Shown: positions 45,381 through 57,716 of the stretch, piece by piece
How the letters are laid out: the number at the start of each line of letters is the position of its first letter
How positions within the stretch are numbered: the first letter of the stretch is position 1
Assembly (NCBI GenBank): GCA_900074885.1
Contig: FJUW01000021.1
Location: 372,001-436,000 of the forward strand
DNA length: 64,000 nt
Source of the DNA: Rhynchosporium graminicola
Lineage: Eukaryota > Ascomycota > Leotiomycetes > Helotiales > Ploettnerulaceae
Reading direction: 5' to 3'
Program-made: the position numbers and the translations under genes
The notes under the pieces: generated by a model
Told to the model about the DNA's origin: nothing
Database searches by the model: none
What the model saw: only the letters and a program-made list of their open reading frames with translations

Positions 45381-46411
45381 GGGGGGGAGTGTTGGTGTGT
45401 TGTTTTATTTCAAGTTGGAAAATTGTGTGATGATTTATTCATAGATGATTTGAGGGTTTAGAAGATAGGGTGCGTGGTTGGTTGGTTGGTTGGTTGGTTA
45501 GTAAGTGGATAGGTATATTTCCAATTCGAAGCAGGACTTACTTTACTTTACTTGTAAAGAGTAGCTCGCTTAGGTCCCGGAGTTCTCAGTCGTTCTCGTT
45601 GTCGTTCTCGTTCTCACACCCTTTCGTCAAGTAGGTAGGTGTAAGACAGTAGTAGACAGTCAGTGATTAAGTGAGTGAGTGATTCAGGCGATTATTCTTC
45701 TAACCAGTCGCTATATTATACTTGAGATTTCTTTACAAGTGAGTCTCACCAAGTTGGGAGGTATCATGTTGAGGGTTGTGTAAAGGGAGGGGGAAGCGAG
45801 GGGGGGAGACCCTCTTTTCGTACGTTTTGTTTAAGGTTGATTGGGGATTGGTTGGTGTATAGATGTATTCATTTTATTATTGCTTATCTACTTGCTCGCG
45901 ATCATACACAGGGGGTGAGCGAGAAGCAAAGGAGACCCCCTTTCTGTCCGGTCCGTCAAATGTGATGTGGGATGAATTCATATATAGCTTGTTTTTGACA
46001 TTTTTGTTATGGTTCTCTGCTTCCTTCCTCTCTCTCGCTTTTCTGGATCGTCCATGCTTTGCGATTATTTCTCGCTTTGCTTTCTCTTCTTCGCGTGTTG
46101 GAAGCTGGATATTCCCATGCTCTCCATTCATCTTCAGATGCCCGACGAGACGGGTTTCTCTTGTCTGGGTGTGGGTACTGTTCTCAACCACTCAGCTATC
46201 TTTCCATCTGCCTACCTATCTATCTATCCCATCAAATGTTTTTCCGAATATATTCAGAGGTAGAACTAAATAGCCGGAAATTCCTCTTACATTGGCTGTA
46301 ATCCTACTCGCGCACCAACTCTATCTGGGTACGGATGATAGGGACATAAGTATGTTAGTTACACTTGGTTGGATATTTAGATACTTATATCTTCTGAAGC
46401 TCTTTGCAGTC

Positions 46412-46530
46412 ACATACGACCATAGACTGGTGAGAAATGGGCATCCCGTCCGCTCTGCCATACACAAGCACCACATCGGTAGATTAGTAGTTGGGTGGGT
46501 GACCACCAGCGAATACCTACTGTTGTATGT
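46412..46530 (+). rRNA. 5S ribosomal RNA
   Basis: 119 bases beginning ACATACGACCATAGACTGG and ending CTACTGTTGTATGT. The ends pair over nine positions (ACATACGAC with GTTGTATGT, one G-U). The internal control region is present (GATTAGTAGTTGGGTGGGTG), as is the conserved GGGCATCCCGTCCGCTCTG block. Downstream lies CTTTTGTCTTTT, a fitting Pol III terminator. Dispersed single 5S genes are normal in Pezizomycotina. A few positions differ from the commonest fungal 5S type (e.g. ACACAAGCACCACATCGG in loops B/III), so it may be a minor variant. Confidence 0.93.
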
Positions 46531-48089
46531 CTTTTGTCTTTTCACCTTTTCGCTGCTTAGCGAGGCTGGATGCAAATTGCTTATTTTTTTTTATACCGCT
46601 GGTGGAGGTTCATGGGTTGGTTTGGATTAGACAGGGTATGTATTTTGTGAGGAGAATATTATTTTGAAGTTGTGGGGAGAGAAGATGAGGCTGCGTTGAC
46701 TTTTGTGGAGTTCTGCGGGATTCGGATGGATGGAGATGAAGTTGTGGAGTTGTGTTGTGGGTGATGTGGGTCGCTCGCTTATGTGCGATGTTTTTATTTA
46801 CTAGTTACTACATGCTCTTTCAGAATTAGAAACTGATTGCTACTGAGTATAAAAGTCGAAGTATACAACGGATGGCTGTACGAGAAGTGACATGTTTCAA
46901 CTCGATTATACCCACAGAATTGTTCTGTGGAAGATTAGTTAGTTCAATTGTCAACTATCATGTTGAAATATGTCGCTATAGATACGAATCTAGCCCAAGC
47001 TTATTTTGAAAGTCTTGAGTTTTCGAACTACTTGATTATAATTTGTAGATAATGTAGCGGTCTTTTTCCATCTGTGAAGCTATTTCAAAGCTATTATGGG
47101 CTGGTTTGCATGAAAGATCAGCCGGTTTCGGCCTTTTAAATATAAATTATATGAGACTGATATGTGTCTGTCATCTGAATTTGTCTCTTCTGTCAACTGT
47201 GCCGATATATGCAATTCTTTAAGACAAGAGACCAGATAGCCAGGCTAATATTTTATCGGACTTTGGTTAAGAAGCTTAAGTTTATGTCAAGTTAAAAGAA
47301 GTCAAAATCCTCGTCTGAAACGAGCTCAATCTGAATACTCGTTAGTGATAACCTAAAATAACGGCAGTTCGGCACCAAGGTTTATTTTTGGGGGCTGTCG
47401 CCGACGAGTAGATGCCCAGTTTTGAGCGTGGGGACGGTGAGATATTACTTCATTTGGAATTGAAGGAAAGCCTATAAACAAAGAGAGAAAGGTATGTTTA
47501 TAGATTTGGGCGGAGTCAGCCGTGTAAACTAGAGTCGTATTAAATGCCGAATATATTATATTTAGAGTCAAAAGAGCAAGAGGAATACTAAGGCATTACC
47601 CCTTTAAGTCTACACAGCTGAATACTTATCAAGAATTGTAACTGTATATGATATTATTCTTGATTCGATCATCACGATGAATGCGTATAACTTTATCGTT
47701 CGTGCATTAATCGCATGGCAATCTTTTCATCTATACCTCGGCTCCTGGAAACATGACCCTATGTTGTTCTAGACAACAGAGTGCAATATTATCTTCGAGA
47801 ACTTTAGGTATTTATGATCAGCAGATGACAGTATAAGAATTGTCTGATCGACAAAATTACTTCAATTACGAATAAGGTTAGCTTTGAGTATTTATTAATT
47901 TTGTGAATGTGGTTCAATAACACAATTCAATCCGATCGAAAGAAGGAACGCATCTGTTCTGTCCTAGCGCACGCCTGCTTTCTTATTCCCAGGTTACAAC
48001 ACTGAGTAAGAATCATCTGTTTTTGTTACTTCTCCTGAGTTATGTATATAACTCGGACAAAAAACGCTTCTTAGGTCTTTCCATTACAT
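46531..48089. other. AT-rich gene-free region
   Basis: Between the 5S gene and the dead Ap4A phosphorylase-like gene. Only short frames; no repeat ends recognised. Confidence 0.5.
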
Positions 48090-49194
48090 TCACATGAAAA
48101 GCTTCAGAACTTGTTTCGAACTTCCTACCACCTGTCCTGATATGCTTCGATCAGTAGGAGCTTCTCTCGCTACTCCGAACTCAGCTAGAGCTTTACTAGG
48201 TCTGACCCTCTTCCAAATATCGAAGAGCTCTTTGTTTGACACTGTCGGCATCCCCATCATTCCAGCAGCGTTGACCATTATCCCCTCGTAAAGTCCTCTT
48301 CGTCTTGGTATCACCAAGATCCAGTCATTCGTCAAGATGAAATTGTGGGCGCCGACAGTGCTCCTATCTGTGTCTTCTTCCCTTAGTATTTTAGTGCACT
48401 CCACCACGGCCTCTCGATAAAACCTCAAAACGACTTCAAGGCTCATCACTACCTCTGAGTTGAATCGTTTCAAGATGTAGGCGTAAGGAACCTTGGTCGT
48501 ATCACGTTCCTGATCTTCATCAGGGAAGAAGCGAAATTTAGTGGCGGGATCCAAGAATTCAGGTTTTGGCACAATCTGCATTTGCTTGTGACTCCGACTA
48601 CAACCCGCATCTTGTCCACAATTATACATCACGTAGAACTTCTACCCCCCTTCCGTCTTCAAGAAATCTCATGATACTCTCATGTCATCTAGATCCATGG
48701 GCTCGGTTTGTAACCGATAGGAATCTTTTGTCAGGAGCAGATACTGGGGTGGAAACACGGGATATATATTCAAAGCAAGAGTGTGAGTTGTAGAAGTACA
48801 CAGCCCGGAAATGATCTGTCGCGGATGAGACAAAGTGATATCGCTTCCAGGTCCAAACTTGTCAATCTCAATTTCCCTCTTCGCCTCAGTGGGCCCGGTC
48901 ACAGTCAAGGGCTTTGTAGACCAGCCTGAACAAATCCGTACTTCAAACTGCGGAGGAATGTTATCTATCTTGCTCTGAACACTACATCATTAGACTACTC
49001 ACAGCAAAATTATCGTCGACGAGGGGAATGATCTCCGAAGGTCCGTACTGGATGATACCGTGGCGAGTCAGCTCATCGAAAGTTGCAAGGACTCCTTGCT
49101 GGTCCAATTGTGAAGTCATTATTTGACCTGCTTCCTTAGCAATTTCAATCAAATAGTCTCGAAGCTCCAACAGACGGGCTACACTTAAAGCCAT
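48090..49194 (-). pseudogene. Ap4A phosphorylase (ATP adenylyltransferase, APA2-like) pseudogene
   Basis: Exon 1 is 49194..49003, a 55-nt GT-AG intron follows (49002..48948), and the second exon runs 48947..48090, 350 codons in one frame. The N-terminal domain shows ALNIYPVFPPQYLLLTKDSY, the family's N-K-F-P-V...H-x-L-L-x-T block in degraded form. The C-terminal domain keeps FILTNDWILVIPRRR, VNAAGMMGM and LAEFGVARE. In between, two in-frame stops occur, TGA at 48671..48669 and TAG at 48644..48642, where the family has coding sequence (here DFLKTEGG and KFYVMYNCG). The catalytic H-x-H-x-Q motif reads SRSHKQMQ, so the nucleophilic His is replaced by Gln. Treating 36 bases (GTATCA...GGTAG) as an intron would remove both stops but would delete conserved residues. 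The normal enzyme splits Ap4A with phosphate. Dead or, at best, a pseudoenzyme. Confidence 0.75.
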
Positions 49195-50258
49195 AGTTGG
49201 TCTGGTAAAAATAGTAGAGTTTCTGCAAAATCCAGACAGCTTTAATATTTGGTTGCTCGCTCAAGCCTTGCTTCTATTCAGGGTCGCTGTTGATTCGTCT
49301 TTCATAGCCTGAATAAGCATCTTGACGGAAGACACCTTCATGCCTTCTTTCCCGCAGGGCTTCCGTGAGGTACAAAATACTTGATCTTGCAGCAATTATC
49401 CCATGTATGTGTCCGAATTCAAATAATACTGCAGCTACTTCATGCAAGCCCCTCCCTCCACCTATAGCTAGCTCTTCGTCGATCATAACGTGAGATGATA
49501 GGTGTGCTCCGTGGCTGCAAGAATCTGCCAGGATCCGCAAATCACCCGATTTTTAATAAAGTAAGGAGAAAATTAGTATCATAAAGACAGGATATCATGC
49601 AGAGATATATGGACATTCTCCCCCTATAATCAGGAACTGGGCAAGGCTCTTCTTCATCTGCACGATCAGCATCGACGAATGAAGAGTGCGCATTTCAGTT
49701 TACACTAAAGTTTCCAGTGTGTAACTATTAGAATGAAACCATGTCAGATGAGAATGAGGCTGCAGGAATTTCCGAGAACGAAGCAAGCTGCGTGCTCGGG
49801 CGCTCAGGCTTCAGTCAACTTATTCCCATTCCCGAAATCTGCCTTCTCTCTTGATAGGCCTGATCCAAAGACAATCAGCACATCGATACAATCCACGATG
49901 TTCAGTTCATGCAAATCAAAGAAGTCTAGAAGCAAGACTCTCTCTGATGTTCTCGATCCGGAAAAATCAAAACTAGCCTTAGCCTTATCGTTATTTCCCC
50001 CGTAGTCGGCGGCATCAGCATTAGATGAATCGGATACTACAGATGAAACTGAAGATGATGATAGACCATATGACAGAACCGAATGGGCAAAGGGATAAGA
50101 TCCAGATGTCGAATGAGATCAGAAATGCGTAGCAGATACGAGTAGACTGCCTTTATTAACGCCAATGAAGTATTGTCTTTATACATGGCCTCAATGGCCA
50201 TCGCAAGAAGACATGGACAGCTTCGAATGGAGAACTATAGCCCAGTGATCTGTTGACT
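49195..50258. other. Intergenic region upstream of the NLR relic
   Basis: May include the degraded start of the NLR-like gene's esterase domain: a plus frame at 49733..50005 and a stretch reading WPSQWPSQEDMDSFEW near 50190 look partly coding, without a joinable frame. Confidence 0.4.
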
Positions 50259-53200
50259 GCCCAGTTACCTAACGCAAGGATACTCGCACTCGGCTATGAC
50301 TCGAGAACGCACGCCATATCAAGGAGGAAACTAAGTGACATTGGCAAAGATCGTCCACAACGCCCTCTCTATCGCTAGGCAAACAAACAATACTCTTATT
50401 AGCTACTTACAGAAGGAATGTGAATCCATCGAAGCTGATTCAGATAGATATCGCACTATTTCTGATCACTTTGAAACTAAATTCCTATACGAAATGATTC
50501 AGCTGAAAGTCAAGGGTTTTTGTGGCATAGTAAGTAAGAATACCCTCGAGCCGACTACCAGACTCATACAGTACAGATTATGAGCAAGTGCTCTGCCATT
50601 ATTCAAAGCCAGCGTGATGCAGAAGAAGTTGAACCTCACAAGAACCACCAGGACATGGTGAGGATGAAAAGCAAAGGTGACGTCGACTATTCGGTGATTA
50701 CTGCCACGATTGAATTCATGTGCAAATCCGCTCCTTCGGCCATTGAGAGAAGATGGGAGGCTTTTGATAAGCAGGAGAGTGAGTGCGTTGCCTATCTTAC
50801 TCCCTCTCATTGCCCTAATCTCTGACGATGCTGTAGTAATGGGTATACCAAAAGATCCGGTAACGATTATTGAAGACGGCTTTGTTCTTCCTTTGCAACT
50901 GGGCTACAAGCAAAATTCCCACTTCACGGCCAGAGAGCGAAATCTCAGAGAACTCCATGAACTACTTACTGCCTCAGGAGATGGAAGTGAAGAGGAGTCT
51001 CCCACTGCGGTGGTACTTCTTGGGATAGGCGGGGTAGGTAAGACTCAGCTTGCCCGACAATATGCCTACAAGCATCCATCAGACCACACGTCAATAGCTT
51101 GGATAAAAAGCATGACTGTTGAGACGATATACGCTAGCTTCCTCGAACTCGCCCAAAGGATCATTTCTCACTACGCTTCATGCAACCGAGCATTGGTTCC
51201 GCCTTATAATAATCTTGCTCAGCATCTGGGCCTGGGCTATCTCATCAACGCTGATGGCTAAGTTACTTTTGATCACCATACGAGGCACTCGGTGGTTGAA
51301 GCATTAATGGGCTGGTTCTCTCTTCCCAGGAATACTGGTTGGCTAATGATCTTTGACAATGTAGATGATCTAGAATCTGTCAATGTCGGAGATTTCTTCC
51401 CGACTGTTGCAAAAACTGGAAGGATCTTGATAACAACTCGGAGACGTGAATGTACTCGGTTTGATGTTGAGCTGGAGTTGGACATGCGTGATGAGGATGA
51501 GAGCATACGACTGCTGCAACACAGTTGCCAGCATAAGCAACTATTCAAGGATGCTGGTAAGCCGATTGCTTAGCCTCCACATTCTTTTTGAAAATCTAAA
51601 CACGATAAACCATAACGCTGATGTCGTCAGAACTTGAACAGGCAAGGGAGCCTGTTGAAAGACTTTGCCGTTTGCCACTTGCAATCGACCAGGCTGGTGC
51701 ATATTTGCAAGTCATGCGGAGGCCAGTTTCGAATTATCTGCCACTCTTGCATCCTAATAAGATGAAAGATACTCTCAGTCGGAAACCTCCGTCAGCCGTT
51801 TGGAGCTATGAAGAATCTGACTTCACAACATGGGAAGTGTCTTTTTTGGAGATTCAGAGAACAAATGCAAGATCTGCAGACATTTTAACCTTGTGCTCGT
51901 TCTTTTCCTGCGCCGAAATTCAGCCACAAATGCTCGAAAAGGGACTCGAAGCTATCTACCGAGAAAGTGAGTTCAACATCTTGTAATAAACACTTCTTTC
52001 TCAAGTTTATGTTGCTTCTAGCCGTGAATGTTTATAACTACATTCAACCCTTACTCTCGCTCTCCTTGATAGCCCGAAAACTTTCCCCCGATGCCATGGC
52101 AAGCGAAGATTTCTCCATTCACCGGCTTGTGCACGAATGGGCTAGGGAAAGACTGCCCCTGGATGAAAAGACTCGAATGTTGAGGAAAGCGTGCGCCCTG
52201 CTCTGTTCCTCCCTTCGGTCGTGCGAAATATGGACCACAGGAGTGCGCGAGCCTGAGGATTGGCATTACGAGCGCCAGGTCACTCCACACATTGAATCCA
52301 TCGTTCACTGGCTAAAAACTATACCAGAAGCCGGAATCTCACAAGATCTGACTTCACAATTCATTTCTCAGCGAACGTCTATTACTACGAAGGTCGATAC
52401 ATGAATGCTGAGACGCTGTATCTTCGCGCTCTTACCCAACGCGAAAGAACTCTCGGCTCCGATCATGAGAGAGTGCTTGAAGTTTTGCAGGGGTCTCGCA
52501 ACCGTCAACCGATTCCAGGGCAAGTGGGGTGATAGTGAACGTTTATACAAATGCGCTCTCCAAGGGAGGCAGAAAGTTGATCCCAATGGGCTGGATACCC
52601 TAGCTACTGTCCAAAGCCTCGCAGTCCTTTATCGTCATAGAGGACGAATTCAGGAGTGTGTAGAGTTGTACAAGTGGGCTCTCTACGGTGACAAGGGCAA
52701 AGGCAACGGGATCGAAAGCCAGCAGGCAAAGCAGCATCCAAACACCATTCACACCATTCTTGGCTATGCAATTGTCCTACAACGTCAGGGAAAGTACCCT
52801 CATGCATTATCTCTATACGAAGAAGTAATCGATCAAAGAATCTCTAGGTTAGGATCTGCTCATCCGGATACTCTTACCGCGAAACATAACCAAGGAGACC
52901 TTCTCCGCTGTTTAGGGAACCTTGACAAAGCCGGGATAGTCTTCGGAAAGGTCCTGGACGCAAGAGAACGACACCTGGGCCCCGAATACCCCGATACCTT
53001 GCGGACCTATGATGGTCTTGGAAACGTGTACCGGGACAAAAAGATGTGGGTGAAAGCAGCTATTCTCTACGCCCAAGCTTTGAACGGGCGAGAGCACAAA
53101 CTAGGTTTCAACCATGCCGACACAATTGGTACTACTCACCACATTGCAACAAGCCTATGAATGCAAGGTCGGTTGATTGAAGCCAAGAATCTATACCTAC

Positions 53201-53416
53201 ACGTGCTCAACGTCCGTGAGAAGGACCACTGTCTCGGCCCAGAACATTTAAACACTCTCCGAACAATCGAAGGCCTTGGATTGATTGCTGAGCTAGAGGA
53301 AGATTACTTTGTCTTCGAAAAGTACTATTCTCGAGTACTTGGCGGATTTCGGAAACAAATGGATGAGCAGTGCTCGGACGTTGTCAGGACAGTCGGAAAT
53401 GTGGCGCGCATTTGAG
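50259..53416 (+). pseudogene. NLR-like gene: esterase-like N-terminus, NB-ARC, TPR; frame-broken
   Basis: Order of domains: a fragment of a SesB-like alpha/beta-hydrolase domain (LPNARILALGYDS at 50262, then TLAKIVHNALSIARQTNN). Next an NB-ARC with P-loop LLGIGGVGKTQLARQYA (about 51021), Walker B WLMIFDNVDD, GRILITTRR, and CRLPLAIDQAGAYL after a 74-nt intron (51557..51630). After a 55-nt intron (51967..52021) comes FSIHRLVHEWARERL. Then tetratricopeptide repeats of the kinesin-light-chain type (e.g. GRYMNAETLYLRALTQRERT, GKYPHALSLYEEVIDQR) to 53416. Breaks: frame changes near 50330 and 50580, TAA at 51259..51261, a frame change near 52350, an extra G in GGGG at 52490-52493, and TGA at 53158..53160. 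Such proteins act in non-self recognition and regulated cell death in fungi. Presumably inactive. Confidence 0.8.
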
Positions 53417-55438
53417 TAAGATCGGCCGGTCTGAGGATGCCGAACCACACCATCGAAGATTGAGCAGTCTTAGCACTGTAACAGAATTTGACTTTGCCAT
53501 TGATGATATCGATCTGGGGGGAGGATAAGATTAGGAAGAATGAATGAGGGATAATCCGGGGTATTCCTGACCCAATTTTCTGCGAAGAAGTCACCAACAG
53601 CTCCAAAGCTTAACACCTGAGTAAGACCACAGAATCGAGTTCTCGAGCAAACTGTTATGGATGACCCCGAAGGATATTATTCATAGCCTGCAAATAATCG
53701 ACAAACCTATCGTCGATATACTACTGGGAGAGAAAATGCTTAGACTGAGCTCTGCTAATCCCTCTGTATCGGGTGCATCAATTCGGACAAGGTGAAAAAG
53801 TCGCTGGAAGAAGTAGCTTTGTTCCTGTCGACATGAAGAGTATGAAGACGTGTTACCTCCGGAGAAAAGAAACAGGATGGAAAGGTGGTTGATCTGGAAT
53901 GGGAAATGTGAGGGAAATTACTATTCTTTTGATTTTAGTGAATTTATAGTTTTGAGGTTTTATGTCTGCATATTTTGACATTCTGGTGTCACAATATTGC
54001 TCTACTTTGACAATTTCCCGACACATATGTTTGACCTCGAAGCGATGATGACCTTGGTTTGCGACTATCAACTGGATTTCACGAAGTTTCAGAAAATGCT
54101 TCGAGTGCCAACGAGGAAAGTTATTGAGGCGCTACTCGATACAGAGAGACTTAAAATAAGAAAAATACACCAAGATTGTCAAGATTTGGTGGGTGTCACA
54201 ATAAGGCACAAGGAGTCGTCGAAGGTTTCTTCAGTCCATTCCATCTTCTCGTACCCAGTCGTAGCTTCTCAGCCAAAAACACGAGAGACTACAGCTGCTC
54301 CGCTAGTTGCGAGAGCTTTCAGGGCAAGGTTCGGTATCCCGACTTCGTTTTGCGCTCCTGTTGCATGATGAAGGTCTTAAGCATCTGATTTGCTGAGCCG
54401 GAGGACGCCATAAGTAGTCTCTTCTAGAACAGCAGCACAGCCTGGACTTAACGCTTGAGTGTTGGTGATATATACAAACTTTTCGGTCGAGGATATAAGA
54501 CGCGGGATGTGGTAGATGAGGTCCGTTGTGTTTGGATGGGAAGTCTGGTTCACACTGAATGTAACCTTGACGTCTCTATTACCTTTAAAGAGCATCGTCG
54601 TCATCAGATGATTTGTGACCAGTATATTATCATAGCTAGTACGTATCCACCTTGGGGATAAAGTACCACATGATCTAGTAACAGCATTTCAACAAAGTCC
54701 AAAAGGCAACTAAAAATTGGCGTGGTTGTGATTAAGCGATGCTAACCTGGTGTGCTGCTGTCAGTGGAGTTTTTGGTTCCAAACATTGAAACCGTTGAGA
54801 TGCCATTGTAGTGTTTTATCGATCTTCTCTTTATGGAAGACATGATCGAAATAGTGTTCATAATGGCGTGCCTATCATTAGTAACTTAGTTACATCCATC
54901 TAAAATACCTTCCAATTGTGGTTAGTGTGTGTAGCTAATAACCGATTGGTAGATCAGCTGCAGATGTATGCAGGAGAGTGCAACAAAGCAGTTGAGTCAA
55001 TGCAGATGGCTCGCAATACTTCAATTAGATTTGCCTTTATAGCAGCCTATTTATCTTTCTCAGTCAGTGTGAAGAGATGCCGTATACGATTCGCTTCTCA
55101 TGAGTTTCTTGGCTGGCAATTCCACATTCACAGCCACAAAGAAGAACGGTTACAAGATTCGAGCTTGGCTCCGTTGTTTAGCATGTAATTCTTCCATGAG
55201 AAGAAAAGCAGATATCTTGATGAACTTTTATTGCAGCTCCTTAATTCCTTTATGACCACCGAGGATAATATCTTCTCTATTCTTCTAAACACATCGAATT
55301 CAGAAATTAGAGCAGGAAATTGTTGGGATGACAGATTGGTATGACCATATGATTGGCTCTAATGAGGACTCAATCGTCCTTCATATCTTTCTTGAGAAGC
55401 TTCTTCCATGACGAAGCCGGGATACCTAGTCAAACTAG
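53417..55438. other. Intergenic region before the transposon island
   Basis: Contains a 123-codon plus frame at 53997..54368 (starting MLYFDNFPTHMFDLEAMMTL) of unknown origin; not supported as a gene. Base composition is ordinary until about 55439, where the transposon begins. Confidence 0.4.
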
Positions 55439-55462
55439 CAGTGAAACCCCTGTTATAACGAT
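55439..55462 (+). repeat. Left terminal inverted repeat of the pogo-type element
   Basis: Starts CAGTGAAACCCC; identical over 24 bases to the complement of 58535..58558. Confidence 0.95.
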
Positions 55463-56632
55463 CACCGTTATAACGATATTTCTATTATAGCGATATATTT
55501 CTACGGACGGAGCGTTTTCTTATATAATTCCTAATATCAACGATATCGTTACTAAATTGCTATATATCGTTATATCAGTTTAGCTCGGTATGCCTCGAAT
55601 ATCAATTATAATTAAGTAGCGACGAGCTCTACGACGCTAGCGAAGCTCCTAAACGCCTATACTATCTTATAAAGCTTATATTAATTAGTTCTATACTTAA
55701 TTCAACTATAAGATTAGCTAGTTAACTATATCAGAGTCTCTTAGAGCTTATTTCTCCTACCTTAACGATACGTCTATAGCTTTAGTAATTGATAGTATAT
55801 AGTCACGACTACGAGTAAGCTATTAGGAAGACTTAGAGCAGATTCTTATATAATAGCAGCTTCGGATTGAGGCTCGCGGAGGGTTTATAATAGGTGAAAT
55901 CATACGGCAGAAGGCGCAGACTCTCTAGTACTAATTACCTTAATATCAGAGTAAGCCTTACCCTGAATTCAGTAAACGCTAGCTTAAAAGCTATAAGAAG
56001 AGATATAACATACGAGTATAATAGCGCTTTGGAGAAGACGCCTCTATACTAGAATCGACTGAAGACGAGATGAAGGCTCTACGAATACTAGCCGGCGAAT
56101 ATAATAAGGAGGATATATATAATATAGACGAAACCGGCTTATTCTGGAGAATAACCTCTTCTCGCGGTCTATTAATATAACCCCGCGCTAGCTTGAAGAA
56201 GGATAAGTCTCGAATATCTCTTATTATTTATATAAACGCTATAGGAAGTGATAAGCTTCTAATATAATATATTAGAAAGTATAAAACGCCGCGCGCTTTA
56301 CGGAATATTAGCGTTTCGACTATAGGAGGCGAGTAGCGGTAGAATAAGAAGGCTTAGATGAATATAGTTATTATAGTTAACTAGCTAAAGGCTTTCTATC
56401 GCTATATTAGTAATAGAACTATCTTACTAGCTATAGATAACTTCTTAGCTTATTATACTAGCTTAGAACTATATCCGCTACCTGCGAATATTCGGATTTG
56501 CTAGCTACCTCCAAACTCGACGAGTCGTTTCTAACCTCTTAATTAAGGTATTATTCAGAATCTCAAGGCCTATTACCGTCGTTATTAGCTATAATATATA
56601 ATCGACTGCCTTAAAAGAGGAGATAAGCTAGT

Positions 56633-56834
56633 TGTAACGACATAAGACTCAAGGCGGTATATAAGTAAGAATAAACAAGTAGGGAGGCTAAGAGCGATCT
56701 TATATAGTCTGGTACGAAGGAAACAGAAAGATATAGAGCTCTGAAGGAGTCTGCACATTCTATATATATAAGGAGGGTATGCCTAAGGCACCGATACTAG
56801 CCCGTATCTGCAACGTATACTATGCGCAATAATA
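56633..56834 (-). repeat. LTR (3' LTR of the short element)
   Basis: About 200 bases, over 90% like its partner by eye. The inner end reads GCGCAATAATA where the partner reads GCGCCGTCACA, and seven bases are missing near the outer end. C-to-T/G-to-A differences predominate. Confidence 0.85.
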
Positions 56835-57716
56835 TTACCCCCTTCTAAGATAAAGGCTCGCCCTCGAGCCTTAAAGAATCGAAGTAACTAAGGAAACAAG
56901 TAAGTATAAAACGCAATCAAATATCAAGATAACTTTCTAAATTTCTATTAAACTGAAACCGTAGATACTAATTTAGTACCGAGATTATCTTTTCTATAGA
57001 GGGAAACGTAATCTCTAGTAATTATAATACTGAGTTTTACTAAATAAGCGAGGCTAAGCGAGTGATTAAAACACTTAAAGGTTACGAAAGAAACGAAAGT
57101 CTAAATCGAATTCTAAAGAAGTTAAAAGATTAAGGAGAGTTAGATATCTTTATTAAGTAGATATAGAAAGTATTAAATTAAAAGTTCTAGTAGAAGGAGG
57201 TCGATTCTGCTGAGGGGGATAAATTATACCGGGGTACGGGGGTTACGAGTCGGATTCTGGCAATTTCCGCTAGGGTAATAAGCTACTTTATCCTAGCTTA
57301 AAAGTAAGGTTTTTCGCTATTAGAGCTACTTTCGGAAGGTTGAAGTCGGGTGAGAGGATAATGAATATTAGGGCCTATAGGGAAGTTTCCACTTAAAATT
57401 CGTCTGCTGTTTTACTTCGTACGCACGAAGGAACGAGTTTCGAAGTATCCGAGAGTGACTTCGTAGTAATACTAGTGCTTCTGAGGCTGAATTACGTTCA
57501 AATTCCTAGCTGTTCGAGAGATCTCTGGAATCTCGGCTCTTTTGAAAACCTAACTATCGAATTCGTAATTAATAGTACTAACTATTTCCGTATAATTCCG
57601 AAAATCTAAAGTAAGTAGAGATAACTCAGCGAAGAGCTCCCTAGTAGTCGTACGTGCGAATCGAGTTTTCTGGGTGAGATATTATTTAATGCTATCCCCG
57701 GCGGTCTTGATCTTTC

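Larger units (their letters stand above)
44382..46411. other. 2-kb low-complexity region with simple repeats and an assembly gap
   Basis: Kinesin 3' flank. The plus strand is very G-rich and built of short tandem words: GAATC (about 44580-44603), CTCTG (44607-44635), GCAG (44690-44707), GTGAT (45170-45198), GGAGCA (45304-45336) and GGTT (45477-45500). All listed frames here are by-products of these repeats. No gene supported. Confidence 0.6.

Noticed and set aside
45863..46301. Overlapping plus-strand frames upstream of the 5S gene
   Set aside because: Three overlapping frames of similar hydrophobic low-complexity content; none resembles a protein family.
48642..48677. 36-nt intron removing both stops in the Ap4A phosphorylase gene
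   Set aside because: Shorter than every other intron here, and the sequence it would remove matches the family's coding sequence; kept as a check in the finding.
50259..53416. An intact NLR assembled by splicing around all breaks
   Set aside because: The TAA at 51259 and TGA at 53158 lie inside well-aligned NB-ARC and TPR sequence without nearby GT-AG pairs that keep the frame.
56835..57716. CRISPR-like or gene-bearing interior between the two direct repeats
   Set aside because: Only two long repeats, with TG...CA ends and a target duplication: an LTR pair. The interior has no coding pattern.
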